This document shows, one piece after another, positions 1 to 7,771 of a stretch of DNA of 8,026 bases (its first letter is position 1; every line of letters begins with the position of its first letter). The position numbers were made by a program, and so were the translations under genes. The notes under the pieces were generated by a model. It saw nothing but the letters and a program-made list of their open reading frames with translations. It did not search any database and had not been told where the DNA came from. The DNA is from Erysipelotrichaceae bacterium (GTDB lineage: Bacteria; Bacillota_I; Bacilli_A; Erysipelotrichales; Erysipelotrichaceae): NCBI GenBank assembly GCA_027449005.1, contig DAIDML010000083.1, positions 1 to 8,026 of the forward strand. The letters are read 5' to 3'.

Positions 1-2923
1 TATTCCATGATTGAGAGATAGGGTGATTAAAAAATGAAATCATACCATTTCGTTGACTGTCGGATAATTCTTGACTCAACGACTTAACAACATCAATTGG
101 ATTTGATGAGGTTATGGCTTGTGAAAGTATTTCATGGACCAATGAACCAACTTCTTGTGGTTTTAAACGATTTTGAAGATCAAGAGGTGAGAGACTGCTT
201 AAAGGTTGTTCAGGTTTGATTTGTAGAGGTAAAGGGGACACTTCAATGATTGGTTTTTCCTGAAGTGATACAATACCACTACGTTTAGGATCATCAACTT
301 CCACTACTTTAAGAATGTCTGTTGGGAAATAGGTCTTTAGTCCTGACAGTAACCCGTTAATTCCTTTTGATTTTAAAATCATGGAGGTGTTCAATGTAGA
401 AGGCATAAATGGAACGTCCTTATTCACTCCTACACAAATCATTTCTTTTTCTGCACGAGTTAAAGCCACATACCACAATCGTAAAGCTTCTTCATAAGCC
501 GCTTTCTTCTCCAAATACAACAATGCTTCTCGTACAATGTTCTTAACCTCAATGCCATAATCTTGTTTGATTCTAAGGGTGAATCCATAGTCTGGATTCA
601 CAATGACTTGATCTCTTGAAGCATGCACTGAAGTTGATTCATCATTAAAGACATAGACTAAAGGAAACTGTAGACCCTTTGAAGCATGAATGGTCATAAC
701 TTTAACCACATCATCACTTAACGCAACATCCATCGCTTCTGCAATCTTCGCTTCTTTTAAATGTTCTAGACTTTGAATGAATGCAGCAAGTCCTCCTTGA
801 TGAGAAGATTCAAAATCCACTGCTTTTTGAATGAGGGCATCAATGTTAAGTTTCCCTTGCGAGTCATTATGATGATAAAAATCATTAAATTTAGCGCATT
901 CATGGATGGCTTGTGAAAGTGATGAAGCACATACGGTGTGTCGGAGGTGTTCAAGGGAGTTGGCCAGTTCTGGATAAAACGTAGTGAAAGCTTGTGTTAG
1001 ACCATTTTGAAGTTTTAGTTTTGCAACATCCTCTGTGGTTAGCATTGTAAACTGACTTAATAAGACACCACTTAAGTAGAACTCACTTGGAAATAAACAG
1101 TAATTTGCAAGCATAAGTAGTTGAGTAATCGAAGGGTGTTTTAGAAAGCCTTGAGGTGAGTTAATGAAATGAGGAATTCCTTTTTCCTCAAATAACTTTT
1201 TAAGCGTTTCTTTTTGAGCATGGGACTTCACTAGCACACAAATGTCCTTAAAAGGAACATTCAAGTTGTGGTGACGATCAATAATATCTTTGGTGATAAA
1301 ACGAGCTTTGATGTGATCGGCTGCATTCTCATAGGATTTCGTCTTAAACTCCTCACTGCGTTCTGATGCATCCTCATCTTCGTCCATTTCCTCAGTTTCA
1401 GAGTTAAAAGATTCTTCTTCCTCTTCTTGAGTCGCTTTGTTTACTTTGATGTAAGTCACAGGAGTTATGATTTCTTTTTGAGCCTCTTTACCCACACTTA
1501 CATGATCATTTTCAAGGTAAACATCACTAAAACCTTCTATATTCATAAGCATATTGAAAAGAAGGTTATTAAACATAACGATAGGCTCACTCGATCTGAA
1601 GTTATGAGGTAAAGTGAAATTTGAGGATGTTCCATTCTTGATCATGGAGCGCATGAGTTGTGGCTTAGCACCTCTAAATCGGTAGATGGATTGTTTGACA
1701 TCGCCTACCCTAAAGACGTTTTTCCCATTGGAGATTAAAGTGATGATTTCATTTTGAACATCATTGGTGTCTTGAAATTCATCCACTAAAATGTCACTGA
1801 ATCGTGATTGGTAGAACGCAGGCACATCATAATCTGGATGTGTTAGGATAAGGTAAGCCAATCGCTCCATATCATCAAATTCAATGACTTTAAGTGCTTG
1901 TTTTTTATCTTGCATCAAAGTAGATAACTCTTTAACACATCCTATCAACAATTCGATATGAGGAAGAAGGCTTAACACATCATGAACATGATCTTGAATA
2001 TCATTAAAGGATTGTACAAGGTTTTGAATTGATTTCTGAAGTGCAGATTTTGCCTCCTTATAGGATTCATGCTGACTGATTCTTGGAATTCCTCTTACCC
2101 AAGATGGACGATGCAAGTTCTTAATCACAGTTTGGAATTGTCCTTGACTAAGCATTGAATGCATGGATTGTAATGAACTATAAAGCTCTTTTACACCATC
2201 CATAGGTGTGTCAGTAGTGGATCCTAAAATAAGGACTTGATTACACCACTCAATCGCTTCATTGAGTTGGTTCATAAGCGATTCACATAAGATGGGTTCA
2301 ATGATGAGTAAAGGATCTGAATGAAGTTGTAACGTCCTCTCATCAAATGATTCTGGTTGAAGTTGTAAGCGACGAACTTGATAAATCTCTTGAATGATTT
2401 TCTTAAACTCTGTGAAGTCAAAAGATGAGGTTGAAATCAATGATTGAGTGGATTGAAATGCTTGTGGATGGTGAAGGATGGCGTTGTGAATGACAATATC
2501 ACTGCATTCATCAAATAATCGTTGACTTGTCCCATCATCCAGGACGTTTCGACTCATTTCAGGATCAAGATTCAAAACATAGGAGAAATCTTTAATGAGC
2601 GATAATGCGAAACTATGAATGGTCGAAATCATTGCGGTATCAATCAAGGATAGCTGTTCTTTAATAAATGCTTTTAATTGGTCATCATGACTCTCTTTAT
2701 AAGCATTTGTTAATTGAATCTTCAAGCGATCTTTCATTTCATGAGCGGCTGCTTCAGAGAATGTCAATGCGCAAATCTGATTCACACTAATGCGATCATT
2801 CAAAATGCGTGTCATTAAGCGTTTGATTAATAAAGTGGTCTTGCCTGCTCCAGCTGAAGCGGAGACTAAAATGTTAGTCCCATTCAGATGAGCGATTTGA
2901 TGGGTTAAAGCTTCGATACTCAT
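1..2923 (-). CDS. addA: AddA (RexA) helicase-nuclease subunit, 3' end cut off by the window
   Basis: ATP-dependent 3'-5' helicase and nuclease subunit of the AddAB complex, which resects double-strand breaks and prepares 3' ends for RecA. Read on the minus strand, the frame stays open from the ATG at 2923 to the window edge (974 complete codons). UvrD/SF1 motifs appear in order: Walker A SASAGAGKTT (about residues 21-30, K28), FDDMERLA (349 on), Walker B/motif II VDEFQDTN (D381, E382), motif III GDVKQSIYRFRGA (407-419), NFRS (motif IV), motif V TIHASKGLQFP (744-754) and motif VI YVALTRAEKE (R823). VGSLVHEIL (H930) matches the start of the RecB-family nuclease domain; the catalytic Asp/Lys residues must lie beyond the left edge. 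Family members are usually near 1200 aa. A very acidic stretch (about residues 500-525) sits in a variable part of the helicase. The start is fixed by the overlap with addB and a strong ribosome binding site. Confidence 0.96.
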   Translation of the reverse strand, partial: MSIEALTHQIAHLNGTNILVSASAGAGKTTLLIKRLMTRILNDRISVNQICALTFSEAAAHEMKDRLKIQLTNAYKESHDDQLKAFIKEQLSLIDTAMISTIHSFALSLIKDFSYVLNLDPEMSRNVLDDGTSQRLFDECSDIVIHNAILHHPQAFQSTQSLISTSSFDFTEFKKIIQEIYQVRRLQLQPESFDERTLQLHSDPLLIIEPILCESLMNQLNEAIEWCNQVLILGSTTDTPMDGVKELYSSLQSMHSMLSQGQFQTVIKNLHRPSWVRGIPRISQHESYKEAKSALQKSIQNLVQSFNDIQDHVHDVLSLLPHIELLIGCVKELSTLMQDKKQALKVIEFDDMERLAYLILTHPDYDVPAFYQSRFSDILVDEFQDTNDVQNEIITLISNGKNVFRVGDVKQSIYRFRGAKPQLMRSMIKNGTSSNFTLPHNFRSSEPIVMFNNLLFNMLMNIEGFSDVYLENDHVSVGKEAQKEIITPVTYIKVNKATQEEEEESFNSETEEMDEDEDASERSEEFKTKSYENAADHIKARFITKDIIDRHHNLNVPFKDICVLVKSHAQKETLKKLFEEKGIPHFINSPQGFLKHPSITQLLMLANYCLFPSEFYLSGVLLSQFTMLTTEDVAKLKLQNGLTQAFTTFYPELANSLEHLRHTVCASSLSQAIHECAKFNDFYHHNDSQGKLNIDALIQKAVDFESSHQGGLAAFIQSLEHLKEAKIAEAMDVALSDDVVKVMTIHASKGLQFPLVYVFNDESTSVHASRDQVIVNPDYGFTLRIKQDYGIEVKNIVREALLYLEKKAAYEEALRLWYVALTRAEKEMICVGVNKDVPFMPSTLNTSMILKSKGINGLLSGLKTYFPTDILKVVEVDDPKRSGIVSLQEKPIIEVSPLPLQIKPEQPLSSLSPLDLQNRLKPQEVGSLVHEILSQAITSSNPIDVVKSLSQELSDSQRNGMISFFNHPISQSWN

Positions 2924-2937
2924 TCGTCCCCCTCCTT
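2920..2937 (-). promoter_or_regulatory. addB-addA stop/start overlap with embedded ribosome binding site
   Basis: The addB stop codon and addA start codon share the bases ATGA (2923 to 2920). A near-ideal Shine-Dalgarno sequence, AAGGAGGGGG (2937 to 2928), is encoded by the last addB codons. Its GGAGG core lies 7 bases before the addA ATG. This arrangement is typical of translational coupling, which would keep the two subunits near equal amounts. It also decides the addA start. Confidence 0.9.
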
Positions 2938-5544
2938 TTCAACTTCTTGTTTCTTCAATACAACATCACCTTCATATAAGGGTGGTCTTTTTGGGAATGT
3001 TTTCGAGAAATGACAGATGGTTTGATACTCACAATACTGACATACGAGGGGTTCTGCGGGATTCTTATCAATCTTTCCTTCATTTAGTTGATGAATGAAG
3101 GTTGAAAAGATAACATCAAGCGCTTCTTGAACTCCTTTTTCAATATACAAGTAGTTGGATTTAGGAGTGAAATCTTTTTTGAAATTATAGCGATCTTGTT
3201 CACCAAAGTAATGGGATGCGGTTTCACTGTTGATGTATACTCCATTGAGCTTTGCTTTACTTAGGAAAAGTTCTCGATGGTTAACAGAATTGACTTCATA
3301 TTTGGGGTTGGTGCTTCTAAAGTTAAAGTTATATTGTGGCTTTGCGTTAATTGACGTGTTCTTAAGATTGTAGTAATGAACTCCAGTAGGTTTAAGTCCT
3401 GTTTGTTTTGAGTAAAGAAGTTGATAGGTAAACAATTGAATTTGACGTCCAGTGAGAAACTTCTCTTTCTTAATGGCTTTCGCAGAGGATTTGTAGTCAA
3501 TAATCCTAAATGAGTGATCATGATGATCGATACGATCAATGAAGCCATTGAATAAGAATGTTGAGTCTTGTAGCTTCATTGTTTCATGAAGTTCAACTTC
3601 GCTTTCATAAGGTTTGAAATGAGTCATTTCTTCAATGTGTTTAAAACGTTGGATTGTGAGTAATAATTGCTGTGTTAGTAGTTTAAAGATGAGGTCTAAC
3701 GTGTGAGTATGATAAGGAAATAAATGAGCAGTATCAAATCGATAATCCACCAGTGCGCTCATAATGAAATCTTCATCCAGTTTCGGCATCTGTAATTCAA
3801 CCCATTGTTCTAAAACAAAGTGCATCATCGTTCCCATATGGGCAACACTGATGCCTCCATCAATGACCTTAGATAATCTAAGTCCTCGATTAAAGAAGTA
3901 TTGATAGGAGCAGTTGAAGAATTGTTCCACTGAGGAAACTGAACCTTTAATTACATTATCTTTAAAGAATAAAGAAGTGGAAGTTAAAGAGGATAACCCC
4001 AATGCCTTGTTCAAAGGATGGGAAGCATGTCTAGCAACAGGCCAAGGAAGCACATCAGCAGCATTAACTCGCTCTTTTAAGTTAATGGCTATTTCCATTG
4101 GTTTTCCTTCCATAGAGGCATTTAGGTAGGATAAGTAAGTATGAAATGCTTGCGTAAAAAGATGTTCTTCATAAGCAACTAGAGCTAAGTTACGTTCACT
4201 TAAACTAGGATACGCTGAAAGTTTAATCAAGTAAGATTCATCAATTAAACCACTGATCTTTTGGGTTGGAGGATAATGTTTTGCGCTTGCTCCCATGATG
4301 ATTAATTGATCACATTCTCCTACGAATACGTGAGACAAATCATGAATCATCACATTGGTAGTGGATTGAATGGAATTAAATGAGAGTGACTTAAGTTGAT
4401 GGATGAGTAAGTTTAGTTGTTGTGCAGAATCTAAAGATGATTTTAAAATGGCTTCACATATAGGTTTCATCTTACTGAGAGCGTAGTGTTGATCAACACT
4501 GAGATCTCTTCTAGAGATCAAGAAGAGATACACATCTTTAATCCATGTAGTCATAGTCCAAGAAGACAAAGTGTTAATGATATGATGACGTGACAATTCT
4601 GCTTCTATTTCAAGTGAAACTAAATTATGGATATCACGTGTAAATAAGTCGCTTTTTAATGTTAAGGATTGAACATGATTAAAAGGAGAAAACAAAGCTT
4701 CAAAAGGAATATTGAAGGTTTCAATGTATTTGAGTAGTGAAGGAGTGTTAGGATGTGGAATCAAGTTATGTTTACACATCTTAATAAAGTGATCTAAATT
4801 TGGGGTGACATGATAGTCGCATGCACTGATGAATGAGGAAACAATAGGGGAAGAAGATGCAATGGATGATTTGAATGGAATGTTCAGTAAGTTGAGGGCA
4901 TGAGTTAATAATGAGATATCTGAAGGATTAGCACAAAGAATGCTTGTTGTAAGCATTGGATTTTTAACAATGTGTTGTGCGATGCCATGAGCTTCCAATG
5001 CAGGGTTTAAAGCATGACGAATATGCTTCTCACTCTCTAAAACTTTAATTGGATACTCTTTAGCATGACTCTCAAGCAATGCTTGTATAAGGACATGATC
5101 GATGGCTGAAGCAGGTTGAGGATGAATCCAAACATCTAAATCCTGTGAGAGCTTTGATACAGCTGTATTGATTGAATCAAAAGAATTCAATAGAGGTTGA
5201 AGTGCTAAACAAATTCGCTTGATGTCTCTTTCCTTCTCATTATCTTCAGGAAGTGATTCAAATGAAATATTGAGATGATGACAGTGAATGGCGAAGTCAA
5301 TTAGACTCATTTGATGATCTAAATAGCCTAAGGATGATGAAAGAACCATGCAAGAATCTTTTAATTTTGATATGATAGGGATTGCTTGAATCTTCATGTC
5401 TAAAGATGAAGGAGCAAGATTTAAAAAACGCTCCTTAAAAGCATGAAGCGTTAATACAGAGACATTAAAACAAGTGTTCTCTTCTTTTAATAGGTGTTTC
5501 ATGATCGCATCATGAATTGATGATGGTGCAATGATAATTTTCAT
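2920..5544 (-). CDS. addB: AddB/RexB nuclease subunit, short form with iron-sulfur cysteines
   Basis: Second subunit of the AddAB (RexAB) double-strand-break resection complex; in this family it cuts the 5'-ending strand and carries an inactive helicase fold. The C-terminal RecB-type nuclease is clear: MGTMMHFVLEQW (H575), GFIDRID (D670), IIDYKSS (D683, K685) and QIQLFTYQ (Q703, Y707). Four cysteines match the AddB iron-sulfur staple: C545 in FFNCSYQYFFNRGL, then C835, C838 and C844 in CQYCEYQTIC. An AddB-like core (LIIMGASAKHYPP, about residue 410, then an EGKP segment) precedes the nuclease. The N-terminus (MKIIIAPSSIHDAIMKHL) has no GxxGxGKT/S Walker A, unlike Bacillus AddB and more like streptococcal RexB. 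At 874 aa it is shorter than those (about 1100-1170 aa), apparently in the N-terminal and middle parts. The start is supported by AGGGGAG six bases upstream. It overlaps addA by 4 bases. Confidence 0.93.
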   Translation of the reverse strand: MKIIIAPSSIHDAIMKHLLKEENTCFNVSVLTLHAFKERFLNLAPSSLDMKIQAIPIISKLKDSCMVLSSSLGYLDHQMSLIDFAIHCHHLNISFESLPEDNEKERDIKRICLALQPLLNSFDSINTAVSKLSQDLDVWIHPQPASAIDHVLIQALLESHAKEYPIKVLESEKHIRHALNPALEAHGIAQHIVKNPMLTTSILCANPSDISLLTHALNLLNIPFKSSIASSSPIVSSFISACDYHVTPNLDHFIKMCKHNLIPHPNTPSLLKYIETFNIPFEALFSPFNHVQSLTLKSDLFTRDIHNLVSLEIEAELSRHHIINTLSSWTMTTWIKDVYLFLISRRDLSVDQHYALSKMKPICEAILKSSLDSAQQLNLLIHQLKSLSFNSIQSTTNVMIHDLSHVFVGECDQLIIMGASAKHYPPTQKISGLIDESYLIKLSAYPSLSERNLALVAYEEHLFTQAFHTYLSYLNASMEGKPMEIAINLKERVNAADVLPWPVARHASHPLNKALGLSSLTSTSLFFKDNVIKGSVSSVEQFFNCSYQYFFNRGLRLSKVIDGGISVAHMGTMMHFVLEQWVELQMPKLDEDFIMSALVDYRFDTAHLFPYHTHTLDLIFKLLTQQLLLTIQRFKHIEEMTHFKPYESEVELHETMKLQDSTFLFNGFIDRIDHHDHSFRIIDYKSSAKAIKKEKFLTGRQIQLFTYQLLYSKQTGLKPTGVHYYNLKNTSINAKPQYNFNFRSTNPKYEVNSVNHRELFLSKAKLNGVYINSETASHYFGEQDRYNFKKDFTPKSNYLYIEKGVQEALDVIFSTFIHQLNEGKIDKNPAEPLVCQYCEYQTICHFSKTFPKRPPLYEGDVVLKKQEVEKEGDE

Positions 5545-5550
5545 AGTGAA

Positions 5551-5557
5551 CTCCCCT
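5551..5557 (-). promoter_or_regulatory. addB ribosome binding site
   Basis: AGGGGAG on the minus strand (5557 to 5551), six bases before the addB ATG at 5544. It is a strong Shine-Dalgarno match and fixes the addB start at the codon chosen. Confidence 0.8.
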
Positions 5558-5564
5558 AAACGAC

Positions 5565-5570
5565 ATTATA
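5565..5570 (-). promoter_or_regulatory. Candidate -10 box for the addBA operon
   Basis: A perfect TATAAT on the minus strand (5570 to 5565), placed so that transcription would begin near 5558, giving a leader of about 14 bases that just includes the ribosome binding site. The -35 is unclear: TTGACT occurs at 5597-5592 but is 21 bases away, longer than the usual 16-18. That TTGACT also overlaps the first codons of the divergent permease gene. No convincing plus-strand promoter for the permease was found in the same 44-base spacer. Confidence 0.45.
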
Positions 5571-5588
5571 CAAGATAAGCGAGGTTAT

Positions 5589-6455
5589 ATGAGTCAAGAA
5601 ATTAAACTTGCCAAGTCATCTTTGTTTTTATCCGCCTTTTTGTGGGGTTTTGGCTTTGTGGCGGTAGAAGGTGCCCTAAAATCTGGATGGCATCCGATGG
5701 CGTTACTGTCTGTCCGTGGATTAATTGGAGGATGCTTGCTTCTTCTTTTCTCCTACAAAAGACAATTTTGGAAGAATAAGAAGATGTTAATTGAAGGATT
5801 TAAAGCAGGCACTTTCTTAACCTTAGGATTTGTTGGTCAGACCTATGGACAAGCCTTATCTGGTCCTGCCAATGCCTCTTTCATTACTGCCATGTATGTC
5901 ATTTTTGTGCCATTGATTGGAGCAATGTGGTATAAACACAAGATATCACTCCTAGTGATTCTAATGTCCATCACTGCTTTCTTAGGAGTAACCCTCATTA
6001 CAGTTCAAAGCTCATTGAGTGTCAATCCAGGAGATGTATGGTTGTTAGCGGGAGCCATTTTCTTTGCGATTCACATCATTAAATTAAGTCAATTGGCTTC
6101 TTTTAATGATAGTTTATCCCTCACAACCATCCAATTGTTTACAATGTCCTTGATTTCTAGTACATTTATGGTAATAACACGTACAAATTTTTCGTCAAGT
6201 GGTTTATACTATGTGTTGTATATTGGTTTAATCAGCAGTGGAGTCGCTTTCTTTCTTCAAACCTTTGGTCAGAAATCATTGGAATCCTCAGTAGCCTCAA
6301 TCATTCTTACATTTGAAGCCATCTTTGGAGTTCTAGGTTCTGCCTTCGTGTTTAAGCTGATGATTCCGACACAAACATGGATTGGTGGGATTTTGTTGTT
6401 AGGATCTGTCTTTGTTCTAGAAGCAATACCACTAATGAATAAGAAGAGGTTATAA
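5589..6455 (+). CDS. EamA/DMT-family membrane permease, substrate unknown
   Basis: Integral membrane transporter of the drug/metabolite transporter superfamily (EamA). These proteins typically export or import small metabolites, but the substrate cannot be read from sequence. The 288 residues form about ten hydrophobic helices, roughly 10-28, 35-55, 70-89, 95-114, 118-138, 148-167, 177-197, 204-225, 234-256 and 263-283, which fits two tandem five-helix EamA repeats and the usual family length near 300. Family-like segments are SLFLSAFLWGFGFVAVE in helix 1, SGPANASFITAMYVIFVP at helix 4 and SSVASIILTFEAIFGVLGS at helix 9. It ends in a basic tail (NKKRL), consistent with a cytoplasmic C-terminus. 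The ATG is preceded by a modest GAGG at four bases. It diverges from addB across 44 bases and is followed 22 bases later by the unknown gene, probably in one transcript. Confidence 0.9.
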   Translation: MSQEIKLAKSSLFLSAFLWGFGFVAVEGALKSGWHPMALLSVRGLIGGCLLLLFSYKRQFWKNKKMLIEGFKAGTFLTLGFVGQTYGQALSGPANASFITAMYVIFVPLIGAMWYKHKISLLVILMSITAFLGVTLITVQSSLSVNPGDVWLLAGAIFFAIHIIKLSQLASFNDSLSLTTIQLFTMSLISSTFMVITRTNFSSSGLYYVLYIGLISSGVAFFLQTFGQKSLESSVASIILTFEAIFGVLGSAFVFKLMIPTQTWIGGILLLGSVFVLEAIPLMNKKRL

Positions 6456-6477
6456 CCCATCCGAAAGGGGGCCAGTC

Positions 6478-7281
6478 ATGTCTGTCACGGAGATTTTATT
6501 GCAGATTCCAGACGTTCGCAAGGAGAACGGACGTTGCGCCTTCAATGGTTACTTAGAAGACTACCTCACTATGATTGAGGAAGGTCATCCTTGGTATCCA
6601 CAATTCCAAGCATTGTTTGAAATTAATCCTAACTTTAGAATTATAGTGGATTATACTTTTGGAGTGAATCCAAACTTAGTAACCAACCAAATCATTCGCT
6701 ACAAGGACATTTTAAAACTACCAGAAAGACCAATCAGTGTTCCATACATCGTGTATGGAGATACCTCTAAAAAAGTAGGAGTTGGGTTTATCTTTGGTGG
6801 AAGTAAGAAAGAAGATTATCTGATTTCAAAAGGATACTACTTTGCTTTAACTGAACCAGAAGCCATCTTCCAAGATCATCGCAATTATGTCATGGCGTGT
6901 GTTAGTGATCCAAGCATGTATGATGCATCACTGATTAAAAAAATCATGATGGATCAAATGACCATTGGTAATGCACAACGTGTGTTAGATAATCATGTCT
7001 TCAAGAAACTTGATGATGCAGTGAGTGCTTGCTTAGCATTATCCCAAAACATTAAAGATCATGTGATTAAAGAAATTCCAACACTTGAAGATCGTAGTTC
7101 AACCATTGCGCATGCGATCGTATCATGGTATTTGTTGAAGAAAGCGGTCTATGTCATGACCATGACGAATAAGCCACTCTTAGCTCAACTTGAAAACAAT
7201 ATAAAAGCACAACGTCATCAAGCTAAAGTTAATGCAGACTCCTTAGTTTTCATGCCTTTATCTGAAATGTGGCGTTTATAA
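6478..7281 (+). CDS. Conserved-looking protein of unknown function (267 aa)
   Basis: I do not recognise this protein. It looks soluble and cytoplasmic: no signal peptide and no obvious membrane segment. The N-terminal half is mixed and rich in aromatic residues (GHPWYPQF near 36-43, SVPYIVYGDTSKKVGVGFIFGGSKK near 87-111, looking like beta strands and turns; too few positions are distinctive to name a fold). The C-terminal half (about 150-250) looks mainly helical. Three cysteines (C20, C141, C185) are scattered and do not form a metal-binding pair. There is no Walker, HTH or nuclease motif. The start is well supported by AAGGGGG six bases before the ATG. Codon use and composition match its neighbours. 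It lies 22 bases after the permease gene on the same strand and is closed by the shared terminator, so a two-gene operon with the permease is likely; a functional link is only inferred. Confidence 0.85.
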   Translation: MSVTEILLQIPDVRKENGRCAFNGYLEDYLTMIEEGHPWYPQFQALFEINPNFRIIVDYTFGVNPNLVTNQIIRYKDILKLPERPISVPYIVYGDTSKKVGVGFIFGGSKKEDYLISKGYYFALTEPEAIFQDHRNYVMACVSDPSMYDASLIKKIMMDQMTIGNAQRVLDNHVFKKLDDAVSACLALSQNIKDHVIKEIPTLEDRSSTIAHAIVSWYLLKKAVYVMTMTNKPLLAQLENNIKAQRHQAKVNADSLVFMPLSEMWRL

Positions 7282-7291
7282 TCAAGGTATA

Positions 7292-7329
7292 AAAAATGCA
7301 GATTTAGTTCACACTAGATCTGCATTTTT
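7292..7329. terminator. Bidirectional intrinsic terminator between convergent genes
   Basis: Twelve paired bases, AAAAATGCAGAT (7292-7303) with ATCTGCATTTTT (7318-7329), continue inward through a T-G wobble (7304/7317) and TAGT/ACTA (7305-7308/7313-7316) to a four-base loop TCAC (7309-7312), making 17 pairs. The outer pairs supply a U-tract in both directions. On the plus strand it begins 10 bases after the 267-aa gene stops. On the minus strand it overlaps the last six codons of the Fur-family gene, whose stop codon lies in the loop. Confidence 0.88.
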
Positions 7330-7761
7330 ATGTTCCTTCTTTTTCTTTAATGCACATGTGGCGCATAATCCAGATATCTCAAGCTGATGAGAAAAGACTT
7401 CAAATTCATAATCATGTTCAATGGTATCAAGGATACTGTGCATTGGACACATCTTGATGGGAATCATCGCATGGCATTCAACACATACCAAGTAATGTTT
7501 GTGTGTAGGGGCAACCAACTCAACCATTGTGCTTTGAGTGATGGAGTTATAGGATTTGTGAATGAGATTAACTTGAGATAATGAATCAATGGTGCGATAG
7601 ATGGTTGAAAGATTAATAGGATGAGCATGACTTCGGCAGTAATCATCCAACTGCTCTACTGAAACAGGCACTTTTAAATCACGTAAAGCATCGAGGATGA
7701 TTTCACGCTGTTTAGTGTATTTAAGGTTAACTCGTGCGAGTAGTTCTCTTGGTGTGTTCAT
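7309..7761 (-). CDS. Fur-family metal-dependent repressor, subgroup unclear (Zur-like possible)
   Basis: DNA-binding metalloregulator of the Fur/Zur/PerR family, normally a dimeric repressor of metal uptake or peroxide-stress genes. The winged-helix domain includes YTKQREIILDAL (15-26) and the recognition-helix segment INLSTIYRTIDSL (49-61). The dimer domain has the two structural zinc pairs C93/C96 (CVEC) and C133/C136 (CATC), plus HQLEISGLC. At 150 aa it has full family length. Near the CxxC, the usual run of His residues reads H87-K88-H89-Y90, and CPM (C105-M107) with H108 follows; a CP-plus-hydrophobic motif here is, from memory, common in some Firmicute Fur/Zur-like proteins. Which metal it senses cannot be told. 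No Shine-Dalgarno precedes the ATG, but the N-terminal length before YTKQR fits the family and no better start exists. It converges on the 267-aa gene and may be co-transcribed with the gene to its right. Confidence 0.93.
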   Translation of the reverse strand: MNTPRELLARVNLKYTKQREIILDALRDLKVPVSVEQLDDYCRSHAHPINLSTIYRTIDSLSQVNLIHKSYNSITQSTMVELVAPTHKHYLVCVECHAMIPIKMCPMHSILDTIEHDYEFEVFSHQLEISGLCATCALKKKKEHKNADLV

Positions 7762-7771
7762 AAGTGAAAAA

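Noticed and set aside
661..721. A possible frameshift in addA around motif V suspected during reading
   Set aside because: Recounting shows the frame unbroken through HASKGLQFP, and no stop closes the frame anywhere between 2923 and the window edge.
766..954. Small minus-strand open frame of 62 codons
   Set aside because: It lies inside addA in another frame, starts at TTG, and its translation resembles no protein; it is a shadow.
1427..1612. Plus-strand open frame of 61 codons opposite addA
   Set aside because: Antisense to clear helicase coding sequence, with no ribosome binding site or motif.
3261..3548. Minus-strand open frame of 95 codons inside addB
   Set aside because: Overlaps the AddB nuclease motifs in a different frame; the nuclease frame is the real one.
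3914..4129. Plus-strand open frame of 71 codons opposite addB
   Set aside because: Antisense shadow of the AddB core without independent coding signs.
1..5544. The nuclease-helicase pair considered as a novel defence system
   Set aside because: Gene order, overlapping start, SF1 motifs, RecB-type nuclease and iron-sulfur cysteines all match housekeeping AddAB; no toxin, sensor or phage-linked gene sits beside it.
6269..6460. Minus-strand open frame of 63 codons opposite the permease
   Set aside because: Antisense to the last two membrane helices; no supporting start signals.
7387..7646. Two open frames (plus 7387-7581, minus 7464-7646) within the Fur-family gene
   Set aside because: Both cover the strongly supported Fur-family coding frame and have no family resemblance.
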